A stretch of DNA of 64,000 nucleotides from contig NZ_FUYX01000004.1 in assembly GCF_900168195.1 (NCBI RefSeq), forward strand, positions 1 through 64,000, in the 5' to 3' direction. The notes below the pieces were generated by a model. That model did not search any database and was not told the DNA's origin. It saw only the letters and a program-made list of their open reading frames with translations. How positions within the stretch are numbered: the first letter of the stretch is position 1; each line of letters opens with the position of its first letter. Positions 53,101 through 62,013 of the stretch are shown here, piece by piece. The position numbers and the translations under genes are program-made. The stretch is from Allobosea thiooxidans (GTDB lineage Bacteria; Pseudomonadota; Alphaproteobacteria; Rhizobiales; Beijerinckiaceae).

Positions 53101-53594
53101 GCGAAGGGCGCGAGCGGCTGATCGCCGCCTTCGACATCGTCAACCAGCATTTCCAGCGGCTGTTCGGCATCCTGTTCGGCGGCGGCGAGGCCGAGCTCAG
53201 GCTGGTGGATTCGGAAGACCCGCTCGATGCCGGGCTCGAGATCTTCGCCCGCCCGCCCGGCAAGAAACCGCAGGTGATGACGCTGCTCTCCGGCGGCGAG
53301 CAGGCGCTGACCGCGACCGCGCTAATCTTCGCGGTGTTCCTGACCAATCCCTCGCCGATCTGCGTGCTCGACGAGGTCGACGCGCCGCTCGACGACGCCA
53401 ATGTCGAGCGCTACTGCGACCTGCTCGTCGACATGGCGCGGAACACCGAGACGCGCTTCATCCTGATCACCCACAACCCGATCACCATGGCGCGGATGCA
53501 GCGCCTCTTCGGCGTGACCATGGCCGAGCGCGGCGTCAGCCAGATGGTTTCGGTCGACCTCTCCACCGCCGAGCGCATCCGCGAGGCGGGTTAG
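50139..53594 (+). CDS. smc: Chromosome segregation ATPase SMC
   Basis: 1151 residues. The N-terminal ATPase half has Walker A [20 protein letters not shown] (residue about 27) and the QGQISEI-type Q loop region. Two long coiled-coil arms flank a hinge near residues 500-620 ([20 protein letters not shown] and after). The C-terminal half has the ABC signature [20 protein letters not shown] and Walker B [18 protein letters not shown]. SMC with ScpA/ScpB loads at parS sites and compacts and segregates the chromosome. The start at 50139 ([20 protein letters not shown]) is fixed by the conserved N-terminus. Confidence 0.97.
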   Translation: [1151 protein letters not shown]

Positions 53595-53604
53595 GCTCGA
53601 ACCG

Positions 53605-53690
53605 CCATTGCGAGCGCAGCGAAGCAATCCAGGAGGATTCGCCGAGAGCTTCGGCCCGGTCTCCCTGGATCGCCTCCTCGCAATGACGGC
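53605..53690. repeat. Dispersed palindrome of the CATTGCGAG...CTCGCAATG type
   Basis: CATTGCGAG near 53606 and CTCGCAATG near 53677 are outer arms, and ATCCAGG near 53628 and CCTGGAT near 53665 are inner arms. GCGCAGCGAAGC between them is typical of the widespread alphaproteobacterial element of this kind. It immediately follows the smc stop. I see no gene in the whole gap 53595-53947; beyond the repeat lies an AT-rich promoter region. Confidence 0.75.
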
Positions 53691-53819
53691 ACGGAGCGGG
53701 TGGGAAAGCGCGTCGGCCCGGATGAAAAAATGCCACAATCGGCGCCGCATTGCGGCAAGAATGTCGCATCTGACCCGTTTTTCTAAATATTCCAATGCGT
53801 TAGATGTTATCAACGTGCC

Positions 53820-53842
53820 TTGACAGCGCGGGGGGCTGTCAA
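53820..53842 (+). promoter_or_regulatory. Perfect inverted repeat upstream of the atp operon
   Basis: TTGACAGC (53820-53827) and GCTGTCAA (53835-53842) are perfect inverted copies with a seven-base G-rich spacer. The left arm contains a consensus -35 hexamer (TTGACA), so a protein bound here would cover the promoter. Alternatively it is a 5'-leader hairpin. It lies about 105 bases before the atpI ATG. Confidence 0.5.
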
Positions 53843-53947
53843 TAAAGGAGGCCGTGCTGACGACGGCTCGATGCGCGGGTTTGGCAGAGGTTATAGTGGT
53901 TTTTCGCGAGATCGCGGCGTTATCGCGATCAAGACGGAGCCAAGACC

Positions 53948-54298
53948 ATGTCCGAACCCGACCCAAACGCCTCAGATTCGGAGTTGCGCGCAAGACTGGG
54001 TTCCCTGAAGTCCGCGATCAAGCGGGCGGAGGAGAGCGATAAGCCGGGCGCGAGCTCGGTTGGACAGGACAAGGCCCTTGCGGGCGCAATGTCCTCAGGC
54101 TTTCGCGCCGCGACGGATCTCGCAGGTGGCATCATCGCAGGCGCCCTGATCGGGTACCTCGGCGACCGATGGCTGGGAACGTCCCCGTTCCTGCTGATCG
54201 CCTTCATGGTGATCGGAACCATCGCGGGCTTCAGATCCGTCTATCGGCTCGGTTCGCGCCCGACCTCCGGGTCGAAGGGCGACCCGAAGGAAGATTGA
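53948..54298 (+). CDS. atpI: F0F1 ATP synthase accessory subunit I
   Basis: 116 residues with a charged N-terminus and two membrane helices ([20 protein letters not shown] and [19 protein letters not shown]), the AtpZ/AtpI pattern. It assists c-ring assembly or Mg2+ supply for the F0 sector. It is the first gene of the F0 operon; 43 bases separate it from atpB. Small, poorly conserved and usually dispensable. Confidence 0.88.
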   Translation: MSEPDPNASDSELRARLGSLKSAIKRAEESDKPGASSVGQDKALAGAMSSGFRAATDLAGGIIAGALIGYLGDRWLGTSPFLLIAFMVIGTIAGFRSVYRLGSRPTSGSKGDPKED

Positions 54299-54341
54299 CC
54301 GAAGGGGCGGCCCGCAAGGCCGCGCGACGAGGGACGAGATC

Positions 54342-55106
54342 ATGGCGGCTGGCGGCGGAATCGATCCGATCCACCAATTCCACATCAACCCGATCGTGGA
54401 GCTGAAGCCGTTCGGCGTCGATCTCTCCTTCACCAACACCTCGCTGTGGATGGTGATCGTGCTCGCCGTCGTCTCGGCGATCATGATCTATGGCTCGAGC
54501 CAGCGTTCGGTCGTTCCCGGCCGCCTGCAGTCGCTCGCCGAGATGGCCTATGAATTCGTGGCCTCGACCATGACCGGCGTCATGGGCAAGGACGGCCTGA
54601 AGTTCTTCCCCTTCGTATTCTCGCTGTTCATGTTCGTGCTGGCGAGCAACCTGCTCGGCCTGCTGCCGGGCTCCTTCACCGTCACCAGCCAGATCATCGT
54701 CACCGCCGCCCTGGCGCTGCTCGTCATCAGCATCGTGGTGATCTACGGCGTCGTGAAGCACGGCACCCATTTCTTCGGCCTGTTCGTGCCGTCGGGCGTC
54801 CCCGGCTGGCTGCTGCCCTTCATGGTGCTGATCGAGGCCGTCTCCTTCCTGTCGCGCCCGGTCTCGCTCTCGCTTCGTCTCTTCGGCAACATGCTCGCCG
54901 GCCACATCGCGCTCAAGGTCTTCGGCGGCTTCGTCGTGGTCCTGCTCGGCTCGGGCGCCGCGCTGAACTATGCGATCGCGCCGCTGCCGCTGCTGCTAGC
55001 CGTCGCCCTCACGGCGCTCGAAGTCCTCGTCGCAGTCCTGCAGGCCTATGTCTTCGCGATCCTGACCTGCGTCTATCTCAACGACGCGCTGCACCCCGGC
55101 CACTGA
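54342..55106 (+). CDS. atpB: ATP synthase F0 subunit a
   Basis: 254 residues with five or six membrane helices. The essential Arg of the proton half-channels is in [20 protein letters not shown], and Gln is in [19 protein letters not shown]. It starts [20 protein letters not shown]. It forms the static proton path next to the c ring. It is followed by atpE after 64 bases. Confidence 0.97.
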   Translation: MAAGGGIDPIHQFHINPIVELKPFGVDLSFTNTSLWMVIVLAVVSAIMIYGSSQRSVVPGRLQSLAEMAYEFVASTMTGVMGKDGLKFFPFVFSLFMFVLASNLLGLLPGSFTVTSQIIVTAALALLVISIVVIYGVVKHGTHFFGLFVPSGVPGWLLPFMVLIEAVSFLSRPVSLSLRLFGNMLAGHIALKVFGGFVVVLLGSGAALNYAIAPLPLLLAVALTALEVLVAVLQAYVFAILTCVYLNDALHPGH

Positions 55107-55170
55107 GGCCAGGGCAGCGCTCGCGAGAGTTCATCCCACCCTTTAAAACCTTCCACACTGGAGAAAGACC

Positions 55171-55398
55171 ATGGATCCTGTTGCAGCCAAGTTCATCGGC
55201 GCCGGCCTCGCCTCGCTCGGCATGGGCCTCGCCGCCATCGGCGTCGGCACCATCTTCGGCAACTTCCTCTCGGGCGCCCTGCGCAACCCGTCGGCCGCCG
55301 ACGGCCAGTTCCCGCGCGCCTTCATCGGCGCGGCGCTCGCCGAAGGTCTGGGCATCTTCGCGTTCGTCGTCGCGCTCGTCCTGCTCTTCGTGGTCTGA
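55171..55398 (+). CDS. atpE: ATP synthase F0 subunit c
   Basis: 75 residues, a helical hairpin. The polar loop [13 protein letters not shown] connects the two helices, and the proton-carrying Glu is in [20 protein letters not shown]. Its Glu identity suits a proton-driven ring. The start follows TGGAGAAAG. Next is subunit b' 89 bases later. Confidence 0.96.
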   Translation: MDPVAAKFIGAGLASLGMGLAAIGVGTIFGNFLSGALRNPSAADGQFPRAFIGAALAEGLGIFAFVVALVLLFVV

Positions 55399-55487
55399 CG
55401 CTTTCGTCGACCGCTTTCTCGTCGCGCGCTCGGGTCATCCGGCCAAGCGCGCGACGGTTTCCTATCTTAAGCGCTGAAAGGCACGCT

Positions 55488-56099
55488 ATGCCGGTTCGAT
55501 CTTCAGGGTTCGTGCGACAAGGATGGCTTCTGGCTGTCGGCTCGTTCGCCACTCTGGTGGCGGGTGCGGCGCAGGCTGCCACTCCGGGCCTGAGCGGCGA
55601 GAAGGCCTCCTTCCCGCCCTTCGACCCCGCGCATTTCGCCAGCAACCTGTTCTGGCTCGCGATCACCTTCGCGGCGCTCTACTGGCTGATGTCCAAGGTC
55701 GCGCTGCCGCGCCTCGGCTCGATCCTGGAAGAGCGTGCGGATACGATCGGCCGCGATCTCGACCAGGCCACCGAGATGCAGGCCAAGGCCGAAGAAATGG
55801 CCCAGGCCTATGAGAAGGCCCTCGGCGAGGCCCGCAAGAACGCCCAGGGCATCGCCCAGACGGCGCGCGAGACGGGCGCCAAGGCGAGCGAGGCCCAGCG
55901 CCATGCTACCGAAGCGGAGCTCGCGGCTAAGCTTGCCCAGGCCGAGGCGACCATCGCCAAGACCAAGGTCAAGGCGATGGGCAATGTGCGCGATCTCGGC
56001 AGCGACGTCGCCGTCGCGATCGTCACCAAGCTGACCGGTCAGGCTCCCAGCGCCAGCGAGGCGTCGGCAGCTATCGACCAGGCCCTGACGCGCGGCTGA
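55488..56099 (+). CDS. ATP synthase F0 subunit b'
   Basis: 203 residues: an N-terminal extension, one membrane helix (HFASNLFWLAITFAALYWLM, about 47-66), then a long charged coiled coil (DLDQATEMQAKAEEMAQAYE) that forms half of the peripheral stalk. Presence of separate b' and b genes is normal in alphaproteobacteria. It starts 11 bases before atpF ends the operon order I-a-c-b'-b. Confidence 0.93.
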   Translation: MPVRSSGFVRQGWLLAVGSFATLVAGAAQAATPGLSGEKASFPPFDPAHFASNLFWLAITFAALYWLMSKVALPRLGSILEERADTIGRDLDQATEMQAKAEEMAQAYEKALGEARKNAQGIAQTARETGAKASEAQRHATEAELAAKLAQAEATIAKTKVKAMGNVRDLGSDVAVAIVTKLTGQAPSASEASAAIDQALTRG

Positions 56100-56110
56100 G
56101 GAGAGATCAG

Positions 56111-56587
56111 ATGGATACTTTCTGGGTCGGCGTCGCGCTCGTCATCTTCCTCGCCATCCTGGTCAAGTTCGGCGTGCCGGGCGCGATCGTGAAGGCGCTC
56201 GACGCTCGCGGCGAGAAGGTCGCGCAGGAGCTGGCGGAAGCCCGTCGCCTGCGTCAGGAGGCCGAGAAGCTGCTCGCCGAGTACGATGCCAAGCGCAAGG
56301 CCGCCGAGGCCGAGGCCGCCGAGATCGTCTCCTCCGCCAATGAGGAGGCCAAGCGCCTCGCGGCGGAAGCCGAAGTGAAGCTGGCTGACTTCGTCGCCCG
56401 CCGCACCAAGGCCGCCGAGGAGAAGATCGCGCAGGCCGAGAGCCAGGCCGAGGCCGAGGTTCGCGCCGCGGCTGCGGAGGCTGCCACCAAGGCCGCCGAG
56501 AGCATCCTGCGCGGCCAGATGGCCGGCAAGGCCGGTGAAGCCGCCTTCGCCGCCGGGCTGAACGAGGTCAAGGCCAAGCTCAACTGA
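56111..56587 (+). CDS. atpF: ATP synthase F0 subunit b
   Basis: 158 residues: an N-terminal membrane helix (FWVGVALVIFLAILVKFGVP) and then a continuous charged coiled coil (LRQEAEKLLAEYDAKRKAAE, AEEKIAQAESQAEAEVRAAA) that binds the delta subunit of F1. It makes a heterodimeric stator with b'. It is the last gene of the F0 operon, 11 bases after the b' gene, and is followed by a terminator; the F1 operon is elsewhere. Confidence 0.94.
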   Translation: MDTFWVGVALVIFLAILVKFGVPGAIVKALDARGEKVAQELAEARRLRQEAEKLLAEYDAKRKAAEAEAAEIVSSANEEAKRLAAEAEVKLADFVARRTKAAEEKIAQAESQAEAEVRAAAAEAATKAAESILRGQMAGKAGEAAFAAGLNEVKAKLN

Positions 56588-56614
56588 GCCTTTAGCCGAT
56601 CGCTCGACAACACG

Positions 56615-56649
56615 ACGCCGCGCCCGCAAGGACGCGGCGTTTTTCTTTG
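56615..56649 (+). terminator. Terminator of the F0 ATP synthase operon
   Basis: ACGCCGCG (56615-56622) pairs with CGCGGCGT (56633-56640) and is followed by TTTTCTTT. It lies 28 bases after the atpF stop. Confidence 0.88.
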
Positions 56650-56730
56650 CCCCTCTCCCGCCGGATTCCCGATGCGGGATGCGACCTTCGCGACCGGTTG
56701 TCGCGCATCTGGAATCCGAGGAGCTTCGGA

Positions 56731-57534
56731 TTGATCGCTCGCCTTGTCCGCGCCTGCATCGTCGCCCTCCTGCCGCTCGCCGCTGCGGGCCCAGCGAACG
56801 CCTTCGAGAAGGTGAGCTTTCCGTCACGCGATTCGGGCGATCTGGTGGGATGGCTGGCGCGGCCCGCGGGAGCAGGCCCCTTCCCCGTGGTCATCGGCCT
56901 GCATGGCTGCGCCGGGCTCTACACCCGCTCGGGCGAGCTCGGCGCCCGCGAGAGCGACTGGTCGCAGCGTCTCACCGGAGCCGGCTATGCCGTGCTGCTC
57001 GTCGACAGCTTCGGACCGCGCAGCATCAAGGCGCTCTGCAACCAGCGCGAACGCTCGCTGACGCCGGCCGACCGTACCCGAGATGCCTTCGCAGCCATCG
57101 ACTGGCTCGACAAGCAGGGCTTCGCCGCGAAGCAGCGCATCGCCCTGATCGGCTGGTCGAATGGCGGCTCGACGGCGTTGCGCGTCGCGGCCGCGCCCGA
57201 AGCCAGACGCCTGCGCCACGTCATCGCCTTCTATCCCGGCTGCCGCGTCATCCTGAAGCGCGGCTGGCAGGCGCAGACCGATACGGCGATCTTCCAGGGT
57301 CTGGCAGACGACTGGACGCCGGCGGCTCCTTGCGAAGAGCTCGCGCGGCGCGGTGGCGCACGCTTCGTCGGCTTCCCCGGCGCCTATCACGATTTCGACC
57401 ATCCGAACCTGCCGCTGCGCGAGCGCAAGGCGGCGTATTCGCAGAGGCCCGACGACCTGGTCACGATCGGCAGCGATCCGAAGGCCCGCGCTGACGCCAT
57501 CGACGCGGTGATGGCGATCCTGAAGCGGCCCTGA
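56731..57534 (+). CDS. Exported dienelactone hydrolase-family enzyme
   Basis: About 267 residues: a signal peptide (LIARLVRACIVALLPLAAAG ... NAF), then an alpha/beta-hydrolase core. The nucleophile elbow is GWSNGG (Ser where true dienelactone hydrolase has Cys), the oxyanion HGCAGL is near 55 and the catalytic His is in FPGAYHDFDHP. Segment AGYAVLLVDSFGPR is typical of the family. I chose the TTG start at 56731, which sits after GAGGAGC; an in-frame ATG at 56647 lies in the terminator region. It probably hydrolyses an ester or lactone in the periplasm; the substrate is unknown. Confidence 0.82.
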   Translation: MIARLVRACIVALLPLAAAGPANAFEKVSFPSRDSGDLVGWLARPAGAGPFPVVIGLHGCAGLYTRSGELGARESDWSQRLTGAGYAVLLVDSFGPRSIKALCNQRERSLTPADRTRDAFAAIDWLDKQGFAAKQRIALIGWSNGGSTALRVAAAPEARRLRHVIAFYPGCRVILKRGWQAQTDTAIFQGLADDWTPAAPCEELARRGGARFVGFPGAYHDFDHPNLPLRERKAAYSQRPDDLVTIGSDPKARADAIDAVMAILKRP

Positions 57535-57540
57535 GTGCCG

Positions 57541-58800
57541 TCAGTTGCTGGCTGTCGTCGCAGGCGCCGGCGGATTGCCCGCCGCCGTCACCGGCGTGAC
57601 GACCGGCCGCGACGGCGGCACCACCGCCGCCTTCGGCTTGGGCTTTCGCGCCTGGATCGTCGAGGTGACGATGCCCTGCGGCGTGTCGAGCTGGTAGATG
57701 TCGTCGCGGAACTGGACCTGCCCGTCCGCGCCCTGCCAGCCGGTGAGATAGACCCAGGCCACCGGCACCGATTTCTTCAGGGTGATGTTCTTGCGCTCGC
57801 CCTTGGCGATCTCGTCCTCGATCGCCTGCCGGCTCCATTCGGAGCCTTCCAGCAGCCAGGCGGCGAGGTCGCGCACGCCCTCGATGCGCGCGCAGCCCGA
57901 GGAGTTGAAGCGCACATCGTTGCGGAACAGCGTCTTTTTCGGCGTGTCGTGCATGTAGACGGCTTCGCCGTTCGGCATGTCGATCTTCAGCTGGCCGAGC
58001 GAATTGGTCGGTCCCGGTTCCTGGCGCACGTAGAAATAGGGGCTCTTCAAGGTCGACCAGTTGACGCTCGCCGGGTCGATTTCCTTGTTCTCGGCTCCGA
58101 GCAGCTTCATGTTCGACTTGGCGATGAAGCCTGGATCCTTGCGCATGTGCGGAATGATGTCGGCCTTCACGATCGACATCGGCACCGTCCAGTAGGGGTT
58201 GAGGTTGACCGAGGTGATGTTGGCCTGGATCACCGGCGAGGGCCGGTCCGCCCGGCCGACGATGGCGAGGTGGCGCTGCTGGACCGTGCCGTTCTCCACC
58301 GCCTCGACGCTGGCGCCGGGGATATTCACCACGACATAGCGGCTGGCGAAGTTGAAGCCGTTGCCCTTGAGCCTCTCCAGCGTCGCGGTGAGCTGGTTGA
58401 GGCGCATTTCGACCGGCGTGTTCAGCGCCTTGAGGGTGAGCCGGCCGACCGTGCCGAGATCCGACAGGCCGTGGCGGCGCTGGAAGCGCTTCACCGCCTC
58501 GACCACGGCGGCGTCATAGACATCCCCCGCGAGCGCCTCGGGAGCCAGATCGCCGCTGGCGAGCAGGCGCTGCTTCAGCGCGACGACATCCGCGCCTTGC
58601 GATTCCGGCTTCAGCGCCGTGGCGCTGCCGGGAACCTTCGGCCAGCCGCCGCGATTGGCGACATCCTCATGGGCGATCAGCGCCTCGAGCGTGCGGTCAT
58701 AGGTGTTCGGGCCATAGCTTGGCTCGTTCGCGCGCACGAACGCCGTCGAGGCCAGCAGGAGCGCGGCCGCCGCAGCGAGGATGGAGGGACGCACAGACAT
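57541..58800 (-). CDS. L,D-transpeptidase with peptidoglycan-binding domain (YcbB-like)
   Basis: 419 residues: a signal peptide (MSVRPSILAAAAALLLASTA), a peptidoglycan-binding domain (about 65-125, VVALKQRLLASGDLAPEAL and AVKRFQRRHGLSDLGTVGRL), then a large YkuD catalytic domain. The conserved His-Asp is in EAVYMHDTPKKTLF and the catalytic Cys in FNSSGCARIEGVRDLAAWL. A Pro/Ala-rich tail ends it. It makes 3-3 cross-links in peptidoglycan or ties proteins to it. The size and the capping insert fit the YcbB (LdtD) subgroup. It is convergent with the preceding gene, six bases apart. Confidence 0.92.
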   Translation of the reverse strand: MSVRPSILAAAAALLLASTAFVRANEPSYGPNTYDRTLEALIAHEDVANRGGWPKVPGSATALKPESQGADVVALKQRLLASGDLAPEALAGDVYDAAVVEAVKRFQRRHGLSDLGTVGRLTLKALNTPVEMRLNQLTATLERLKGNGFNFASRYVVVNIPGASVEAVENGTVQQRHLAIVGRADRPSPVIQANITSVNLNPYWTVPMSIVKADIIPHMRKDPGFIAKSNMKLLGAENKEIDPASVNWSTLKSPYFYVRQEPGPTNSLGQLKIDMPNGEAVYMHDTPKKTLFRNDVRFNSSGCARIEGVRDLAAWLLEGSEWSRQAIEDEIAKGERKNITLKKSVPVAWVYLTGWQGADGQVQFRDDIYQLDTPQGIVTSTIQARKPKPKAAVVPPSRPVVTPVTAAGNPPAPATTASN

Positions 58801-58888
58801 GAAAACCCCCGGGCCGCAGAGAGCGGCACCGGGGGATCATTCCGCGACATGGTCAAGGAATGCTTAAGAAGCGGCTGGCGTCCTTCAC

Positions 58889-58913
58889 CATGCTGACGAA
58901 TGCCGTCAGCATG
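58889..58913 (-). terminator. Hairpin 3' of gcvPB
   Basis: CATGCTGACG (58889-58898) and CGTCAGCATG (58904-58913) form a perfect 10-bp stem with a five-base loop, 11 bases beyond the gcvPB stop. There is no strong T-run, so it may mark the 3' end of the gcv transcript or be a processing barrier. The remaining gap to 58800 holds a second hairpin near 58806-58835 (CCCCCGG/CCGGGGG). Confidence 0.6.
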
Positions 58914-58924
58914 GGCCCGAGCCT

Positions 58925-60499
58925 TTACTCCGCCGCCTTGGCCGGAGCCGGCTTCTCCCACTTCAGGACCGGCGAACGGGCGGCGCGAGTCTCGTCGAGG
59001 CGGCGGATCGGAGCGTGATGCGGGGCGCTGGTGAAGCGTTCCTTGTCGTTGCCCTTGGCCGCCATCGCGAGATCGCGCAGCGTCGCGATAAAGAGGTCGA
59101 GCGCAGCCTTCGATTCCGACTCGGTCGGCTCGATCAGCATGGCGCCATGGACGACGAGCGGGAAATACACCGTCATCGGATGGTAGCCCTCGTCGATCAT
59201 CGCCTTGGCGAAATCGAGCGTCGAGACGCCCGAGCCCTTCAGCCATTCGTCGTCGAACAGCACCTCGTGCATCGACGGATGGTCCGGGAAGGGCAGCGAC
59301 ATCAGGTCGGCGAGGCCGGCGCGGATGTAGTTGGCGTTGAGCACCGCATCCTCGGAGGCCTGGCGCATGCCGTCCGAGCCGTGGCTCAGCATGTAGGCGA
59401 GCGCGCGGACATACATGCCCATCTGGCCGTGGAAGGCGGTCATGCGGCCGAAAGGCTTGTTGCCCGCCGGCGCTTCGCCGCGCGTCTCGATCAGATGCGG
59501 CTTGTCGTTCTCGACATGGATGAAAGGCACCGGCGCGAAGGGCGCCAGACGCTCGGAGAGCACGACCGGGCCGGCACCGGGACCGCCGCCGCCATGCGGC
59601 GTCGAGAAGGTCTTGTGCAGGTTGATGTGCATGGCGTCGACGCCCAGATCGCCCGGACGCGCCTTGCCGACGATGGCGTTGAAGTTGGCGCCGTCGCAGT
59701 AGAAATAGGCGCCAGCCTCATGCATCGCTGCGGCGATCTCGACGATCTGCGGCTCGAAGATGCCGCAGGTATTCGGGTTGGTCAGCATGATCGCGGCGAT
59801 GTCCGGCCCGAGCAGGGCCTTGACGTCCTCGACCGCGACGGTGCCGTCCGGACGGGCCGGAACAGCCTTCACCGAGAAGCCGATCAGGGCCGCAGTCGCC
59901 GGGTTGGTGCCGTGCGCCGATTCGGGGACGAGCACGACGTTGCGGGTCGCGCCCTCGCCCTTCGCCGCGATCGCGGCCTTGATCGCCATCATGCCGCAGG
60001 CCTCGCCATGGGCGCCGGCCTTCGGCGAAAGGGCGACGGCCGGCATGCCGGTCAGCGTCATCAGGTAGCGGGCAAGCTCCAGCATCAGGTCGAGCGCGCC
60101 GGGCACGGTCGAGAGCGGCTGCAGCGGATGCACGTCGGAGAAGCCCGGCAACCGCGCCATCTTCTCGTTGAGGCGGGCATTGTGCTTCATCGTGCAGGAG
60201 CCGAGCGGGAAGAGCCCGGTATCGATGCCGTAGTTCTTCTGGCTGAGCCGCACATAGTGGCGCATCGCCTCGGGCTCGGAGAGGCCGGGCAGGCCGATCT
60301 CGCCCTGGCGCGCATGCTTGCCGAGGCGGCTCTTGAACGGGGCCGGCTTGTCGATGTCGACGCCAGTCGCCTCGTGATGGCCGATCTCGAAGATCAGCGG
60401 CTCGACCTGCTGCAGCGCCTTGTTGCCGGTGAATGTGGCGTGCTCGGCGTGAGCGGCCTCGCCGGCCTGGGTGGGACGTCCCTGACGGTTCAGCATCAC
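58925..60499 (-). CDS. gcvPB: Glycine dehydrogenase (decarboxylating), subunit 2
   Basis: 524 residues. The PLP lysine lies in [20 protein letters not shown], and [20 protein letters not shown] and [20 protein letters not shown] are family hallmarks. Together with GcvPA it is the P protein, which decarboxylates glycine and passes the aminomethyl group to the lipoyl arm of GcvH. The start at 60499 overlaps the gcvPA stop by four bases (ATGA). A hairpin follows the stop. The two-subunit P protein is common in alphaproteobacteria and Gram-positives. Confidence 0.96.
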   Translation of the reverse strand: MMLNRQGRPTQAGEAAHAEHATFTGNKALQQVEPLIFEIGHHEATGVDIDKPAPFKSRLGKHARQGEIGLPGLSEPEAMRHYVRLSQKNYGIDTGLFPLGSCTMKHNARLNEKMARLPGFSDVHPLQPLSTVPGALDLMLELARYLMTLTGMPAVALSPKAGAHGEACGMMAIKAAIAAKGEGATRNVVLVPESAHGTNPATAALIGFSVKAVPARPDGTVAVEDVKALLGPDIAAIMLTNPNTCGIFEPQIVEIAAAMHEAGAYFYCDGANFNAIVGKARPGDLGVDAMHINLHKTFSTPHGGGGPGAGPVVLSERLAPFAPVPFIHVENDKPHLIETRGEAPAGNKPFGRMTAFHGQMGMYVRALAYMLSHGSDGMRQASEDAVLNANYIRAGLADLMSLPFPDHPSMHEVLFDDEWLKGSGVSTLDFAKAMIDEGYHPMTVYFPLVVHGAMLIEPTESESKAALDLFIATLRDLAMAAKGNDKERFTSAPHHAPIRRLDETRAARSPVLKWEKPAPAKAAE

Positions 60500-61836
60500 A
60501 GCACCTCCACGAGCGCCGCCACGAGGGCCGCCCGGTCTTCATCGGTATTCACCTCGGTCGAGGCGATGATCAGCAGGTCGTCGAGCCCGGCCTTGGGCAG
60601 GAGCCGCGAGACGGGGACGCCGGCCAGGATGCCCTTGGCGGCGAGCACCTCGACGACCTCGGCGGCGGGCTTCTTCAGCTTCACGGTGAACTCGTTGAAG
60701 AAGCTGTCGTTGAGCACCTTCACGCCTTCGACGCTCGCGAGCGCGTCGGCGAGCTTCACGGCATTGGCATGGTTCACTTCGGCGAGACGGGCGAGACCGG
60801 CCTGGCCGAGCAGCGTCATGTGGATGGTGAAGGCCAGCACGCAGAGGCCGGAATTGGTGCAGATGTTCGAGGTCGCCTTGTCACGGCGGATATGCTGCTC
60901 GCGGGTCGAGAGCGTCAGCACGAAGCCGCGCTGGCCGGTCGAATCGACCGTCTCGCCGCAGAGCCGGCCCGGCATCTGGCGGATATATTTCGACTTGGCG
61001 GCGAAGAGCCCGACATAGGGGCCGCCGAAGTTCAGCGCGTTGCCGATCGACTGGCCCTCGCCGACGACGATGTCGGCATCCTGCGCGCCCGGCGGCACGA
61101 CGGCGCCGAGCGAGACGACCTCGGTGAAGACCGCGATCAGCAGCGCGCCATGGGCATGCGCCTTCTCGGCGATCGGCTTGAGATCGCGCAGATTACCGAA
61201 GACGTCCGGCGACTGCACGACGACGCAGGAGACGCTGTCGTCGATCTGGGAGAGGATGTCCTCATTGGCCGAGACGTCCGGCTTCAGGGCCACGACCTCG
61301 TCATTGGCCATCTCGGAGAGGGTTTCGACAACCGCGGTGTAGTGCGGGTGCAGGCCGCCGGAGAGCACGGCCTTGCGGCGCTTGGTGACGCGATGCGCCA
61401 TCAGCACGGCCTCGCCGGTGCCGGTCGAGCCGTCATACATCGAGGCGTTGGCGACCTCCATGCCGGTCAGAGCGGCGACCTGGGTCTGGAATTCGAAGAG
61501 ATATTGCAGCGTGCCCTGCGCGATCTCGGGCTGGTAGGGCGTGTAGCTGGTCAGGAACTCGGAGCGCTGGATCAGGTGGTCCACCGTCGCCGGAACATGG
61601 TGCTTATAGGCGCCGGCGCCGACGAAGAAGGGCACGGCCGAGGCGGCAGTGTTTTTGCCCGCCATCTTGCCGAGGATGCGCTCGACCTCGAGCTCGCCCC
61701 GGGCGCGCGGCAGGTCGACCGGGCCTTTCAGGAGCTTGCCGGCCGGCACGTCGCTGAACAGCGCGTCGATATCGGGGACGCCGATGCGCGCGAGCATGTC
61801 CTCGCGGTCGGTATCGGTGAGCGGGAGATAGCGCAT
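60496..61836 (-). CDS. gcvPA: Glycine dehydrogenase (decarboxylating), subunit 1
   Basis: 446 residues beginning [20 protein letters not shown], the classic GcvPA start. [40 protein letters not shown] and [17 protein letters not shown] are diagnostic. It pairs with GcvPB to form the P protein. The gap to gcvH contains a long palindromic repeat but no terminator with a T-run. Confidence 0.96.
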   Translation of the reverse strand: MRYLPLTDTDREDMLARIGVPDIDALFSDVPAGKLLKGPVDLPRARGELEVERILGKMAGKNTAASAVPFFVGAGAYKHHVPATVDHLIQRSEFLTSYTPYQPEIAQGTLQYLFEFQTQVAALTGMEVANASMYDGSTGTGEAVLMAHRVTKRRKAVLSGGLHPHYTAVVETLSEMANDEVVALKPDVSANEDILSQIDDSVSCVVVQSPDVFGNLRDLKPIAEKAHAHGALLIAVFTEVVSLGAVVPPGAQDADIVVGEGQSIGNALNFGGPYVGLFAAKSKYIRQMPGRLCGETVDSTGQRGFVLTLSTREQHIRRDKATSNICTNSGLCVLAFTIHMTLLGQAGLARLAEVNHANAVKLADALASVEGVKVLNDSFFNEFTVKLKKPAAEVVEVLAAKGILAGVPVSRLLPKAGLDDLLIIASTEVNTDEDRAALVAALVEVL

Positions 61837-61871
61837 GGGGTGATTCCGTTTCGGAGATCGCGGTGCTTGTT

Positions 61872-62007
61872 GTCATCCCGTGCGCGCCGCAGCGCTTGAA
61901 CGATGCGGCGCAGACAGGGGATCGCATGACGAGAAGGCGCCTCTTTCGGAGGAGGGTCCCGCATCTGCGCAGCAGCTACTCACGTGCTGCGGCGCGTGCG
62001 GGATGAC
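61872..62007. repeat. Palindromic element between gcvH and gcvPA
   Basis: GTCATCCCG (61872-61880) and CGGGATGAC (61999-62007) are the outer arms, and inside TGCGCGCCGCAGC (61881-61893) faces GCTGCGGCGCG near 61985. The outer arm is identical to that of the element at 49999. It sits inside the gcv operon and could alter mRNA stability between gcvH and gcvPA. Confidence 0.75.
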
Positions 62008-62013
62008 GCCTCT

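Noticed and set aside
59015-61018. A 667-codon plus-strand frame across gcvPB and gcvPA
   Set aside because: Antisense to two recognisable glycine dehydrogenase subunits; no signature of its own.
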